This document shows, one piece after another, positions 45,887 through 56,537 of a stretch of DNA of 64,000 nucleotides. The notes under the pieces were generated by a model, which saw nothing but the letters and a program-made list of their open reading frames with translations, made no database searches and was not told the DNA's origin. Origin of the DNA: Hysterangium stoloniferum (lineage: Eukaryota > Basidiomycota > Agaricomycetes > Hysterangiales > Hysterangiaceae); the NCBI GenBank assembly GCA_015178975.1, contig WHVD01000037.1, forward strand, positions 638,704-702,703. Reading direction: 5' to 3'. Each line of letters starts with the position of its first letter. Positions within the stretch are counted from its first letter, which is position 1. The position numbers were made by a program, and so were the translations under genes.

Positions 45887-47243
45887 TTATACTCCTTCCC
45901 CACGATTCCTTCCAGTAAGAGGTTCATTCTCGTCTTCTGTGCCCTCCAAACCTACCGTTGAGGGCTTCAGTCGAGAGAAGGGTTGGTGAGATGCGGGATC
46001 AGCTAAAGAAGGGAAAAAATGACGGTATGAAAAATACGCAGTCATCATACCTCAATGATTGTATGAATGGAGGGAAGCGCATTCAAGTTATTTGTCACAT
46101 ACCCAAGGCGCTTCCGATAACTACGTCCTCCCAATGATCTGAATGATTCAAGATTACCATAACAGCGCATAATGATCAAGACATCTACATACGTCTGTAA
46201 TCCATAGTACGAGATATGGCGATCATTGCTGCAATCGTGACGGGCAAAAGAGCCAACCACGCCTTCCAAGTGTAACCACATTTATCCCATAAAGCAAGTT
46301 TTCCAATGAGATAGAAGGTGAGAAAACCTAAACCAGAAAAGGCTGTGCTGGAATGACCGCTTGGGAAGGATCTGAACCCGTCTCTCAGAATCTTCATATC
46401 TGTTTGAGTACAGACGGTGTAATCTGAAAAACCCCATGACGCATTCTCTCGTGAGCCAGCCAAGGGTTGACATCGAGAAATCAAGTCTTATAAAGGATAT
46501 AGCTCAGGGAAATACCTGCTCGAATATAGTGGAATTGCAACGGACCTGGTCTCGGTCGGCCAACAGTAATTTTCACCAGAGTTGTCACAACTTTTGTTAG
46601 CGAAAGTGAGAACGCCAATCCAAGCCAGGCATGGTGGAGGTCCCATAAAGAACGGCAAGATAAAAAGCAGATGCAGGGGATTAGAATAACAGGTGCCAAT
46701 GCCGACAGAACCAATAGCATCCAAGGCTGCTGAAACGGTTCATAATCGAGATGAGGGACGGGGACTAGCAATATTTACTGACAGATACGCGCTCATGGGT
46801 TGTGAACCTCCAGGGTTAAGCAGCATTAGGAGACTTGGATCGACAGCATATATACGTAGATTTAGTTTGGCCACTCACGAATGTTGTATCCTTTTCAATA
46901 GCAAAACAGGCAGGTGTTATGTGCTGGCATGTGTGGAGGTTTAGTCCAACTTACGATATATCTTTTAGCGAAAATTCGCGTTTGAATCCAGAAACCATAG
47001 CCAGCAAGTCAGCGAGGAGCCTTTATGCCCATGAATATCATGTCAGTTTCAAAAACGTTTGATTGACACACCAGAAAACAAAAGCTAATGTCCTGAACCA
47101 ATATCAGAGTCTTTCGTGGAGTCGTAATGATTATTAGTAGATACTCACCAATCTGGGAGGTAACCCCTAAAATGATGCATCAGGGTTTGCCAGTTACCCC
47201 TCGTATCTTGATGCGTTGCTGTGGATATGCCAAAAGAAGGCAT
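45887..47243 (-). CDS. DPP1: PAP2-family lipid phosphate phosphatase
   Basis: A membrane phosphatase that removes phosphate from diacylglycerol pyrophosphate, phosphatidate and related lipids. My model on the minus strand: 47243-47149, 47092-47072, 47020-46955, 46890-46879, 46807-46789, 46729-46546, 46486-46193, 46138-46103, 46050-45887, giving 296 residues. The three PAP2 signature parts are present and restored only by splicing: KITVGRPRPDLISRCQP, PSGHSSTAFSGLGF, and SRTMDYRHHWEDVVIGSALG. Hydrophobic segments flank them as in six-span family members, and FKREFSLKDISIQHSFTTHER is the typical loop near the N-terminus. Exons of 12, 19 and 21 nt are unusual. The gene follows the HicA-domain gene by 176 bp. 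Confidence 0.9.
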
Positions 47244-47583
47244 CGTTGCAGTCTAGGTATGCAGGGAGTCGATCCTTGAAGCTGCAGCAGCTTGAAAGGA
47301 GCGGCAGTGGTGTAAAAAAGTTTGGATTCAAGTCACAGAGTGATGATCTCACATGAATATAAAAATGGTAAGCCAGATTAGTGGACGCAGAAACATCTGA
47401 TCTCTGCCTCGCGTCTGTCTACAGGCGGCAAGGGCAAAGATCAAGGTAATAACATTGTGAGACACCATATTGTTACAAAGAAATACATCAAGGAATCTGC
47501 ACAATACTCCTGGAAGCATAAAGAGCATTATATGTTACTTCAAAAGATCTCAGAGGATCTCAGATGATGATATGATGGGAAAT
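47244..47583. other. Intergenic between PAP2 and bZIP genes
   Basis: 340 bases holding the PAP2 upstream region and the bZIP 3' end. No further feature is recognised. Confidence 0.6.
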
Positions 47584-48552
47584 TCATTCCTCTGCACTAC
47601 CGCTGGACTCCCGCTTTCTCTTCTTATTCGATTCTTGGGGTTTCACTTCTTCTGTGGAAGGGGGAGGTACTGCCGAGGGATTACCTGAAGTAACACCTAC
47701 AACCAAGCCCTTCAGCCACCCGTTTTCGCGCCTCAAGCCCTCACATTCGCGTTCCAACTCATTGACGCGGTTCTCTAAATCCTTACTGCGCCTCTCCATA
47801 GCCTGCTCACGTTCCTTCTTTTTAGCCCTAAAACGGGCAGATGCAGCTGTATTTCGACGGCGCTTGTCCTCTGAGGCGGTGAGAGGGGTACTTAGAGGGT
47901 CGTGGTCATCTGAGAATTCAGAGACGGCACGGGGGACGGCGGGAAGGCTCTGAGGGGCTGCACTGGAAGCAACAACTACCGGTGAGACAACGGATGACTT
48001 GCTGGTACGAGTGCGTTTAGAAGTTGGTTGTGCGTCTAAATCAGCGCCGGAATTGGTGGTTAAGATGGCTGATAAATCTCCCCGAGATGAAATGGACGAT
48101 GGGGGTATTGAAGTGAGATCACTGTCAAGGGAAGGTTGAGGTGGGACGAGGAAAGGATCGATTCCAAGGCCAGACAAAAAAGAGCCCAAGTCAAAGGAAG
48201 GTGATATTCCATTCGACATGTGAGTAGACTGGTGGTTTGAAGGGCTTTCGATACCGGCAACTGGATGTATGGGTTTGTCGGGGGTAGGGATGAGGTTGCG
48301 TTTCATGTGAGGGGAATTGAGTGACGCAATTAAGCCTGAGTCGGGAAATTGGATTGATGCAATGTCCTCCTCCCGTCCGTGAGTGTCGATGAATGGTTCG
48401 TCGGACGCGAAATTCAAGTTTGTCCATAAGTCGAGTTGGGCTGCCAGATCTGGGAAGCCCGGAGGAGTGGAGAGCAGCTCCTGACCACTTGACTCAGTAG
48501 GTGGCGATTGTGGTGGGTGAACAACGTTCAAGCCTTCGAGTGGGTTGGACAT
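47584..48552 (-). CDS. bZIP transcription factor, CYS3/MetR-like
   Basis: A single-exon gene of 322 residues. The N-terminal two thirds are Ser/Pro-rich and acidic, as in activation domains. The bZIP lies at residues about 225-285: basic region KRRRNTAASARFRAKKKERE, then a leucine zipper with heptad Leu/Val (LENRVNELERECEGLRRENG). The RNTAASARFR signature is that of the CYS3/MetR sulfur regulators and related GCN4-like factors. It would bind TGACGT-like DNA as a dimer in the nucleus. A lysine/arginine run (NKKRKRE) near the C-terminus may be a nuclear localisation signal. It lies about 12 kb from the APS kinase gene. Assignment to sulfur control is inference. Confidence 0.88.
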   Translation of the reverse strand: MSNPLEGLNVVHPPQSPPTESSGQELLSTPPGFPDLAAQLDLWTNLNFASDEPFIDTHGREEDIASIQFPDSGLIASLNSPHMKRNLIPTPDKPIHPVAGIESPSNHQSTHMSNGISPSFDLGSFLSGLGIDPFLVPPQPSLDSDLTSIPPSSISSRGDLSAILTTNSGADLDAQPTSKRTRTSKSSVVSPVVVASSAAPQSLPAVPRAVSEFSDDHDPLSTPLTASEDKRRRNTAASARFRAKKKEREQAMERRSKDLENRVNELERECEGLRRENGWLKGLVVGVTSGNPSAVPPPSTEEVKPQESNKKRKRESSGSAEE

Positions 48553-49330
48553 TTAGATGGGAGAAGGGGGAGAGGGAGAAAAAAAGGGGATCGACTCAAG
48601 ATTACAAACAAAACTTAACCGCTGGACAAATCCTTGACCGAGGCCGATAACGGTTTGACGCTCGCCGATATCGCGATCATTGAAGACCCTGATTACGTTA
48701 TAGGGAGTTTCGGCACAACCCACACATGTCCACATGGTTATCGATCGCTAATTACTGCCAGATTAACAGTACACACGGCCATAGACAACATCACACATCT
48801 ATCAAATCAGTACCACAGCCGTGGCGCAGCCACCTCAATTATCTCATGCTCATAACAGGTATTAGATTTACCAGGCTCCTTCTTAATTCTCGTCTAAGAT
48901 CTCACGGCTTTTTTCAGTAACTGATTCTCAAATATATCCTCCCGAAGCACGGCCGGAAGTTGTCATCAAGGTTTGCTTCCAAGCCGCTCGTCCTGTATTG
49001 CTTTCGACACTTTTCCCAGACTGGTACCCACTTTGTGCGTCTTCCCCGAGTTCTTTAATGCAAATATCCTTCGGTCCTATAGATGTATACTTAGCTGCAT
49101 GTTGTCAGATCACGTCTGTCACATTATTCCGTGTGGTACTGAAATACCACCTCATTTCGCCGTAGTCTCTGGCCATACTTGTGCTCGGCGCTTCGGTTTG
49201 CCAACGAGTGCCTTACTGTCTATTTGGTAGTCACCTGGCATGTCGGTCAAAAAGTTACACGCCTGCGTTTCCTATTACGATCTTAACCAACAACTCTTCC
49301 GTGCAAGCAGGCTTCACAATTCTTATCTAA
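48553..49330. promoter_or_regulatory. Divergent intergenic region, bZIP and membrane protein genes
   Basis: 778 bases between two divergent starts. Short frames exist (for example 48973-49230) but none resembles a known protein. No repeat match was seen. It presumably holds both promoters. Confidence 0.5.
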
Positions 49331-51060
49331 ATGGCTCTAGCCAGAGCCGCAAGTATCATTTGCGCTCAAAGTTTTGACTGGGTAGGACATTCTCAATTGC
49401 GCTGGTTTTCTTATCTATTTATTCACTCTCCAGCTGAACAACGATCAAGGTGATAATCCATGTACCGTGGCATCGAGTATATTGAAGCAATGCGATCCAA
49501 ACCAAAGTTAGTGTATTACCTGTCGATACAAGTTGAAGTGTAAAAGTAGCTATAGCTCACAGACGGCCTATCCAGCGTTCACTCTGAGTCCAATAAAATC
49601 TGGTCAAACTTACCTCTCGCCTTCTGCGCAACAAGCAGATACTTATCTTTGGTAAGCCCTCTTCCACAAGCATCTCGCACGCTCCTAACTTTCAACAGTA
49701 ACACAGTCATTTACTCCTTGGTGAGCGCATGTGCTACCTGCCAGGACGGTACTTTTCAGACCTACCCTCAATGGTCATCAAATTGTCCTGCCGACAAAAT
49801 ACAGCAATCTGGCAGGTATGGTTGGTTTTTAACCGAGGCTTTGGTCACACCTAATACGATCTTATCCCTAGGTTTCCGAACCAGACAGTGCTTTTAACAC
49901 CACTGCCGTCGTATGCCTCCTTCCCGCTCACCTTGAACGGCAGCTGGGATCGTATGTCAGCTAGTGGCATCTCATGTATGTACTATCTATGAGTACACTT
50001 TCTAATCGGTTGTTAATGATTGTTATGCCAATTAGCACTTCTCAGCATGTCTCAAACTGAGCCAATGCAACCAAATTCGCGACCATGGAACATCGTTATC
50101 ACCGTTGTAGTGGTTACGATCCTTGTGATATGCATCACTACTCTGGGAGGCACTTACTTTTATTGCCAAAGGCACCGTTCAACATTACCTGTATACCATC
50201 CCATTGGGTCACATCGACCACTCTCCAATGCAGACGGCTCTGATGAATCTCATACTGCCGTGGAAGAGTCGATACACCTTGCTGGTCCTCCGTCACGCTG
50301 GATTCCACTGAATATAACCATTCCTCTTTTTCGATACTTGAGACCATCGAGCGTAGGTCGAGTGTCACCTTATAATCGAGGCCCCCGACAAACGACGAGC
50401 CCTGAAGATACACCCCCAAGAAAGCCGCCCCCGCAGCTGAACTCGCACGCACACCCTGCCGCTCCACCGAGCTCCCCACCCAGCGCATATCTTCGTCCAG
50501 CAAATTCAAGCATGTCCCAGCTCAGTGCCACCGGTAGAGGACCACAGTCACAATCGCCGCACAGCACGGCCGTCCGGGGACCCCGGCCCAAACCACCACA
50601 AAGGATTAATACCTTTCCTCAACCGATTGATACCTTTCCGCTGATACAGTCGATCACGAGAGTACGGGCAAACAGCACTCCCAATGTTGGCCGTGTAGTC
50701 AGTACAGAGGTGACATCCCGCCCCGTAGATCCTGTTGTGAATGTCGCACGGCCTCAAAATTTCCGAATAGAAGACACGCCGACTACTACAGATGGATTTC
50801 CTGGGCTCCATAAACGTCCCGGACCTCCTAGCAAACGGGACCAGTTGGTGGATCCAATCATCGGTGCATCCGTTGCGTCGCTTGCTTCGAGTACCCTATC
50901 GAGGTATGAAAGACAATGCAGTACAGATGAGTCTGATTCTCTGTTACCACCGCCACGCTTCCAAAGCCGTCCTGCGCGTTCAGCTCCATCTCTCAGAGCC
51001 CCATCTACTAGAGGAAGTGTGGTGAGATCCTCTTCGCGTACCTGCACTGCTTGCAACTGA
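49331..51060 (+). CDS. Single-pass membrane protein with Cys-rich ectodomain
   Basis: My exon model: 49331-49381, 49434-49506, 49576-49651, 49699-49815, 49872-49975, 50036-51060, giving 481 residues. The N-terminal 160 residues carry paired cysteines (NPCTVASSILKQC, LCNTVIYSLVSACATCQ, SSNCP), matching a basidiomycete family of type I surface proteins. One membrane segment follows (IVITVVVVTILVICITTLGG, 50093-50150). The tail is long, Pro/Ser-rich and likely disordered. There is no clear signal peptide beyond the short N-terminus MALARAASIICAQ, which may be an incomplete start. An alternative donor near 51017-51022 with an acceptor near 51097 could swap the last residues for a Ser-rich tail (FNDDFLSSESMAGSS) ending near 51311. 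Role unknown. Confidence 0.75.
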
Positions 51061-51700
51061 CTTCCTTTGTCTTGCTATAAAAGTCGGATGCTTCTGCAGT
51101 GTCCTTTAACGATGACTTCTTATCTTCAGAATCGATGGCTGGTTCGTCTATTGCGCCACGGTCACCTTGGTCGCCTGCTGTCCCATCCAGCAAAGGGCAA
51201 GGCTTGGATGACGTTTTTGGATATGAGGACAATCAATCTCGCACCCGCCTGTTCCCCGCTGCAGTCCGAGCGGCTGGATATATTGGTGTACCACACAAAA
51301 CAGAACGGTGACAACTGTGTTGTGTCCCTTGACTGATATGAAGCATGTAATTTATTACATAACTCATTTGTCACTGTCCTTTCCTTCTTTTGCCATTTTT
51401 GCTTCAGAATCATATAGGACACTTTGGTTCTGATCTGTCTAATTATATTTTGTATATTCTTATTGTACTAAGGACTTACTATGGTACTTACTTCACTCAA
51501 TCAAGGATTTTGTTGATTTCAATGTATCGATGTGACTTCGCTGATAGAGCTGGTATTGGTACGCGACCCAGAGAAAACAGAGTATTAGTAACTCCCCTAC
51601 TACTTTAATTGAGTGTGCTTGTCTAAATACAAGGGGTGGAGGGATCAAGCCCCCCACATACCTCCTCTGTATCAGCAATTCTTATTAGGGCATGTGATCT
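51061..51700. other. Spacer after the host island
   Basis: The first 250 bases may be 3' coding or untranslated sequence of the membrane protein gene. The rest is AT-rich, with a possible inverted repeat near 51625 (CTTGTCTAAATACAAG). No gene recognised. Confidence 0.4.
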
Positions 51701-51779
51701 AACTCAGAGAAACTTATTTAAAAGTGATTAAAGTTTATTCATTATTGATAATTATATACAATTATTGAATTTACTGAGC

Positions 51780-52849
51780 CTAAAAGACATAAGTCAGTCT
51801 CCTTTTGCAACCTTGCTGAATACTTACTCATGGGTCAATAATAACATCATTAAACACTACATTCACAGTCATATCAGTGTCAAGAGTAGGATTTTCACTC
51901 TTCCTCAATCTGTCCCTCTTGAAACACCAACATAAAATTGACCATGTGAGAAGACAGGAGTTGTTAGGATACACACACAGGCCGGGTTTCCGGAGAAACC
52001 CATGGGATATCCGGTAGGACTTGGCTTCAGCTTATAGGCTGCGCCCTCGCTAGATCGTGTTGTCCAATTTCAAACGGACGGACGGGGATCCCGGGGAGTC
52101 CGGGCGGGGTTCGTGGGTCGTAGGTCGTAAGTCGGGTCGTGGGTCGTAAGTCGGAGGTCGTGGGTCGTGAGTCGAGTTGGTTGAGAGAGATAGATGCGCT
52201 GGAGCCCGTGGGCTCCGACTAGTGCGAGCGATGTGAATCGAGTAAGGTTTTAGAGTGGAAAATATTATTAGATTACTGGGGGGAATCTAAGCTAATTTTC
52301 TGACTGGATTGTATGTACAACATCTGCCAGTTTATATAGACCATGGAGTGAATGACATACCAAATCCAGTAATGGCGAAACGAAACTAACAAAACATGAA
52401 ACGGGAATAGTAAACACCAAATTGGTGTTAGGAACGGAACGGAACGGAGCGGAGTCCGAATCGTGACAAAGCATAACCCATAACGGGAAACGGAGCGGGA
52501 GCGGAGTCCTAAATCGTGACAGGTCATTTGACTAAAATGGGAACGGGGCTCGATTAGAGCGGTAACGGGATTCTTAAGTGGGGACCGGTGACTGATGCAT
52601 GGGACGAAGACGGACATAGACAGAGACGGAGTCCGGGGGAAGTCCGGTGACTGATATGTATCGTAATGAGGTCGAAACGTAACGAGTCTTGACATAACGG
52701 AGTCCGGGCGGGAAATCCTATAAACAGACGATTGGTGCTTGTAGCGCGTGGGGGCGTACGGGTTAGTGCCCGGAGTCCGGCAGGATTGTCCGGTCGTAAC
52801 AGGAGTGCACAGATCCAATCCAACAAATTTTAAAGATTGACCCTGTGTT
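51780..52849 (-). pseudogene. Second Helitron helicase C-terminal fragment, split by a solo LTR
   Basis: 51780-51961 and 52802-52849 together match 20430-20672 of the first helicase copy, in the same orientation. The solo LTR at 51962-52801 sits inside with a GGAGT duplication. Only the last about 80 codons are left and they contain changes. Confidence 0.85.
51962..52801 (-). repeat. Solo LTR, family B (840 bp, TSD GGAGT)
   Basis: It runs from TGTTAGGATACACAC to CGGTCGTAACA, flanked by GGAGT at 51957-51961 and 52802-52806. CpG-rich and well preserved, so young. It carries the hairpin block in reverse at about 52015-52050. Confidence 0.94.
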
Positions 52850-53034
52850 AAGATCTAGAGAGAGAGATTCAATTAAGGTGCTTGAAGTACCAGTGCACTT
52901 ATGGTGTACTGTAGCTACATTATCTATACATGAGCTAGTCTAAAGTACCCATATGTAAGGCTTGGCTTAATAGTAAATAGTAAGGGAAATATGTGGAAAG
53001 CCAGTGGGGTGCACTTGGCCCTTGGAGAGGTTGG
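52850..53034. other. Short spacer
   Basis: It starts TGTTAAGATCTAGAG, similar to the end of family D LTRs, then has no recognisable content. Confidence 0.35.
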
Positions 53035-53530
53035 TGTGAAGAGTCGTGGAAGTTCTAACCATTCTATATACAAAGAATATTGATTGTTTAGGTATGACAT
53101 GATGATATATTGACTATCTAAGTTCAAAGGAGGTTGAAGTACATATTGACTGTCTAAGTTCAATGCGACTAAAGGAATTAGTTGCCTTAAATGTCAAATA
53201 GATAGCTAAGACAACTGGAAGGAGAATTGACCTTATGGTACAATTCAGGGTGACTGCTCTAATGATTAAAAAAGTAATAAAGAGTCAAGTAAGAGCAGAG
53301 TAGTGTGGATGTAGTCCATGCAGATTATGGTAATGGGTCAGGTTTCAACTAATATAGTTTGAAACAATGATTATTCTGATAGCTAAAGCCCATCTGTGAT
53401 AGTTGAGACAATACCCCAATCACTACTTGGAGGACACTGAGTGGGTGTCAGGGCAAGTCATATTTACAGGGTAAAAAGTGTCTGAGTTTTAATTACAGGC
53501 ATTAAATTACAGGCACAAAGTACATACATA
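53035..53530 (-). repeat. LTR family C, decayed fragment
   Basis: It begins TGTGAAGAGTCGTGG and matches 15481-15970 with many C-to-T type differences. It ends where Tc1-E begins. Confidence 0.8.
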
Positions 53531-53771
53531 CAGTAGGCAACAAAACCATTTGGATGTTTCTTTGTTTTGAAAAGACCCTTTAGCATTAGCCCAAAATAAA
53601 TTCTAAAAATTCTGAATAAATTATGATAGATGCTCTAATATCACAAAATGTTGACTACATCACCATTATGTCATATGTATGTCCATTTATGGCAATGTAA
53701 TAATAGGATTAATGAAGCTTGTACATCTGAATGGTTTTGTTGCCTGTATTTTATAAACCCTATATACTAAA

Positions 53772-54400
53772 CTAGTACTTGGTATACCCTCCCTTGGCCT
53801 TAATTACAGCTTCAACTCTTCTAGGCATGCTTTTTACCAAGTTGTGACACACCTCTTTTGGTATCTTCTCCCATTCCACTTGACAGTACTTCCAAAGCTC
53901 CTCCACTCCACTAGGTAGTATGTTATAGTCAGTTAGCCTCCTTTTCAAGGGTTTAGATCTGGAGACTGTGCTGGTCATTGCATAACAGTATAGCCATGGT
54001 CATCAAACCACTTTTGATCAGTTTTCTGGTATGCTTTGGCCCATTATCCTGCTGGAAGATGGTATCAGATGGAGTTTCTTTGTAAAACTCAAGGGATTGC
54101 TGAAGTTCATCCTCCAAGATAGAGCAGTAAAGCTGTGGATCCATCTTCCCTTCAATCCTAATAGCATATCCAATGCCTTCCCAATGCATGCAACCACATC
54201 ATCACACTACCACCACCAAACCTCAATGATCCCTCCACCTGCCTATCGGTCAACCCCTCCCCCACCTTTTTCTACAACCACTTCCTTCCATCTGACCCAA
54301 GACAATTGATTTTGGTCTCATCAGAGAATACAACACTCTTTCAGACCTCCAGAGTGTACTCCTGATGTCTCTCTGCCCACTGTAGCCTCTCCCTCCTGTG
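53772..54400 (-). pseudogene. Tc1-E transposase fragment, left arm
   Basis: The minus strand reads from DETKINCLGSDGRKW (centre, first catalytic Asp) through HWEGIGYAIRIEGKMDPQLY and FQQDNGPKHTRK (second Asp) to KGGYTKY at 53772. The block with the catalytic Glu (normally NPIEHLW) is deleted near 53950. It is inactive. Confidence 0.85.
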
Positions 54401-54402
54401 AG

Positions 54403-54871
54403 GTGGAGGGAACATTGAAGTTTGATGGTGGTAGTGTGATAATGTGGGGTTGCATACATTGGGAAGGCATTGGATATGTCACTAGTATTGAAGGGAAGAT
54501 GGATTCACAGCTTTACTGCTCCATCTTGGAGGATGAACTTCAGCAATCCCTTGAGTTTTACAAAGAAACTCCATCTGATACCATCTTCCAGCAGGATAAT
54601 GGGCCAAAGCATATCAGAAAACTGCTCAAAAGTGGTTTGATGACCATGGCTATACTGTTATACAATGACCAGCACAGTCTCCAGATCTAAACCCTTGAAA
54701 AGGAGGCTAACTGACTACAACACACTACCTAGTGGAGTGGAGGAGCTTTGGAAGCACTGTCAAGTGGAATGGGAGAAGATACCAAAAGAGGTGTGTCAGA
54801 ACTTGGTAAAAAGTATGCCTAGAAGAGTTGAAGCTGTAATTAAGGCCAAGGGAGGGTATACCAAGTACTAG
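54403..54871 (+). pseudogene. Tc1-E transposase fragment, right arm (inverted duplicate)
   Basis: The plus strand reads VEGTLKFDGGSVIMWGCI, then FQQDNGPKHIRK, then KGGYTKY at 54871. It carries the same deletion of the catalytic Glu block as the left arm. The N-terminal half of the gene is absent on this side. Confidence 0.85.
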
Positions 54872-55108
54872 TTTAGTATATAGGGTTTATAAAATACAGG
54901 CAACAAAACTGTTTGGATGTACAAGCTTCATTAATCCTATTATTACATTGCCATAAATGGACATATGACACAATGGTTATGTAATCAACATTTTGTGATA
55001 TTAGAGCATCTATCATAATTTATTCAGAATTTTTAGAATTTATTTTGGGCTAATGCTAAAGGGTCTTTTCAAAACAAAGAAACATCCGAACAGTTTTGTT
55101 GCCTACTG

Positions 55109-55470
55109 TAATAATATTTTTTCTAATATATTTTTTCTAGTGTTCTCTTGCAAATACCAGTATTTTCTATTTTCAAAGAGAGAGGATTTGGCATGTCACA
55201 CTATTAAGTGCCCAAATATAGTAAGTGCTGAAATACCCCATAACAACAAGTGCCACTTCTTCAAATCCAACAGTAAGTAACACATTTAGCCTTTTAATCA
55301 TTCACAATTTCATTTGTATTTCTTTTCAGCTTTGCAAACTGATCAGCCAGATTTATAGATACTTATATTAAAGAACTCAATGGTGCACAAGCTGTGTGGG
55401 CAAACAGAAAATACTATGGACATCAAATTCTGCCAGATAATATCCTCAAAATGTTTGAGGAAGGCCAATC
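55109..55470 (+). pseudogene. Exon-like remnant, unrecognised
   Basis: Near 55335-55470 the frame reads ELNGAQAVWANRKYYGHQIL, which recalls a domain of unclear role in some Agaricomycete repeat-associated proteins. It is cut by the solo LTR at 55471. The assignment is weak. Confidence 0.3.
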
Positions 55471-56210
55471 TGTTAAGAACTAGAAACTGACTAATGTCGG
55501 TGGACTGACGGGGACCGATCGGAAGGACTTGGCTTCAGCTTATGTGCTGTGCCCTCACAGTAATCCGTCGGGCATCTTTAAATTTCAGGCAGGCAAAGAC
55601 TAGTCTCAACAAATACCTCTCGGTGAACTACTGATTGGAATCGAGAGATAAGTCGAGTGTCGGGTCAAGGGGTCGGGGACCGAAAGGGGGGCAAGTGCAC
55701 ACGAAGGTGGAAGACGGAATTCTTAGTATGAGACTTCTGGAGGCGTAAGAGGGTATTCTGAGTTGATATTCTGATTGCCTAGTAACTACAACTACAGCGG
55801 GTTCATATACAAGTATCAGGTGTCTAGAAAATACTAACTAGGAGAAGGGTGGAAAACGGTATTAACAATAAGCTTGACTAGGAACGGGAAGTTTATGATT
55901 AGTTTGGAGGCCGATGATAACTGAGAGTGGAATTACAGTAAAAGGAAATAGTTCCAGGGTTACAAATATATATAGACATATGTGAAACATAGGATAGAGC
56001 GGATCATCATAATAAAAGGGATGTATCAGAGTTTAACCAGATAGTTCGAGTATATTTGACATGGGTGTAAATGGAGTTTGATCACCATGAAAATGTACAT
56101 CAGTGTTAGGAGGCTGATGGTTTCCAATGTGGTAACTTGAACAGTAACTTGAATTGTCGATATGTGGCGATAACCTCAGGGACCAATAGGGTTGTGACAC
56201 AGTCATAACA
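55471..56210 (-). repeat. Solo LTR, family A (740 bp, TSD CAATC)
   Basis: It runs from TGTTAAGAACTAG to CAGTCATAACA, flanked by CAATC at 55466-55470 and 56211-56215. It is more decayed at CpG sites than the copy at 11242-11961. Confidence 0.93.
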
Positions 56211-56537
56211 CAATCCTGATCTCTGTTAATTTTAGAAAATTTTTGTCATATTTCCTAGCCTTGCTCCTTTAAAAAATTTTTTTTTTTCTTTCTGAAGGCA
56301 CATTTGACATGTCACATGCCATAGACACCCATATTACATAAAGGTGCTGGATTTGCATTGCCCCTACATTATGTGTTGCACCCTTGTATGAACTGTTAGG
56401 AGACTCCAGTATTTTGGAAAGAGAAAGTAGTACAACTTTTAGACTGAAGATGATACTTAGCTGAATCAACTGGGAGGCTGAAATGCTAAGGGTCATGGGA
56501 TAAGAGTATGGCTGGCCAATGACATCTTCAAGATTAG
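56211..56537. other. Spacer before the RACK1 remnant
   Basis: Non-coding, with a T-rich run near 56280. It replaces the sequence where upstream RACK1 exons would be expected. No gene recognised. Confidence 0.45.

Larger units (their letters stand above)
53531..55108. mobile_element. Tc1-E: palindromic (fold-back) Tc1 element
   Basis: Termini CAGTAGGCAACAAAACC and inverse, flanked by TA (53529-53530, 55109-55110). Inner inverted copies lie at 53724-53748 and 54895-54919. Left arm 53531-54241 and right arm 54403-55108 are inverted copies of each other including the transposase 3' half, around a unique centre of about 160 bp (54242-54402). Confidence 0.9.

Noticed and set aside
46487..46515. 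A 29-nt mini-intron in the PAP2 gene
   Set aside because: A donor at 46545 gives a normal 59-nt intron and restores GRPRPDLISRCQP, the family motif.
46730..46788. A 17-18 nt micro-intron or frameshift in PAP2 near VPVPHLDY
   Set aside because: Splicing from GTATCTG to TTTCAG (59 nt) removes that stretch and keeps the frame.
48973..49230. 85-residue ORF between the bZIP and membrane protein genes
   Set aside because: No recognisable domain, atypical composition, located in a divergent promoter region.
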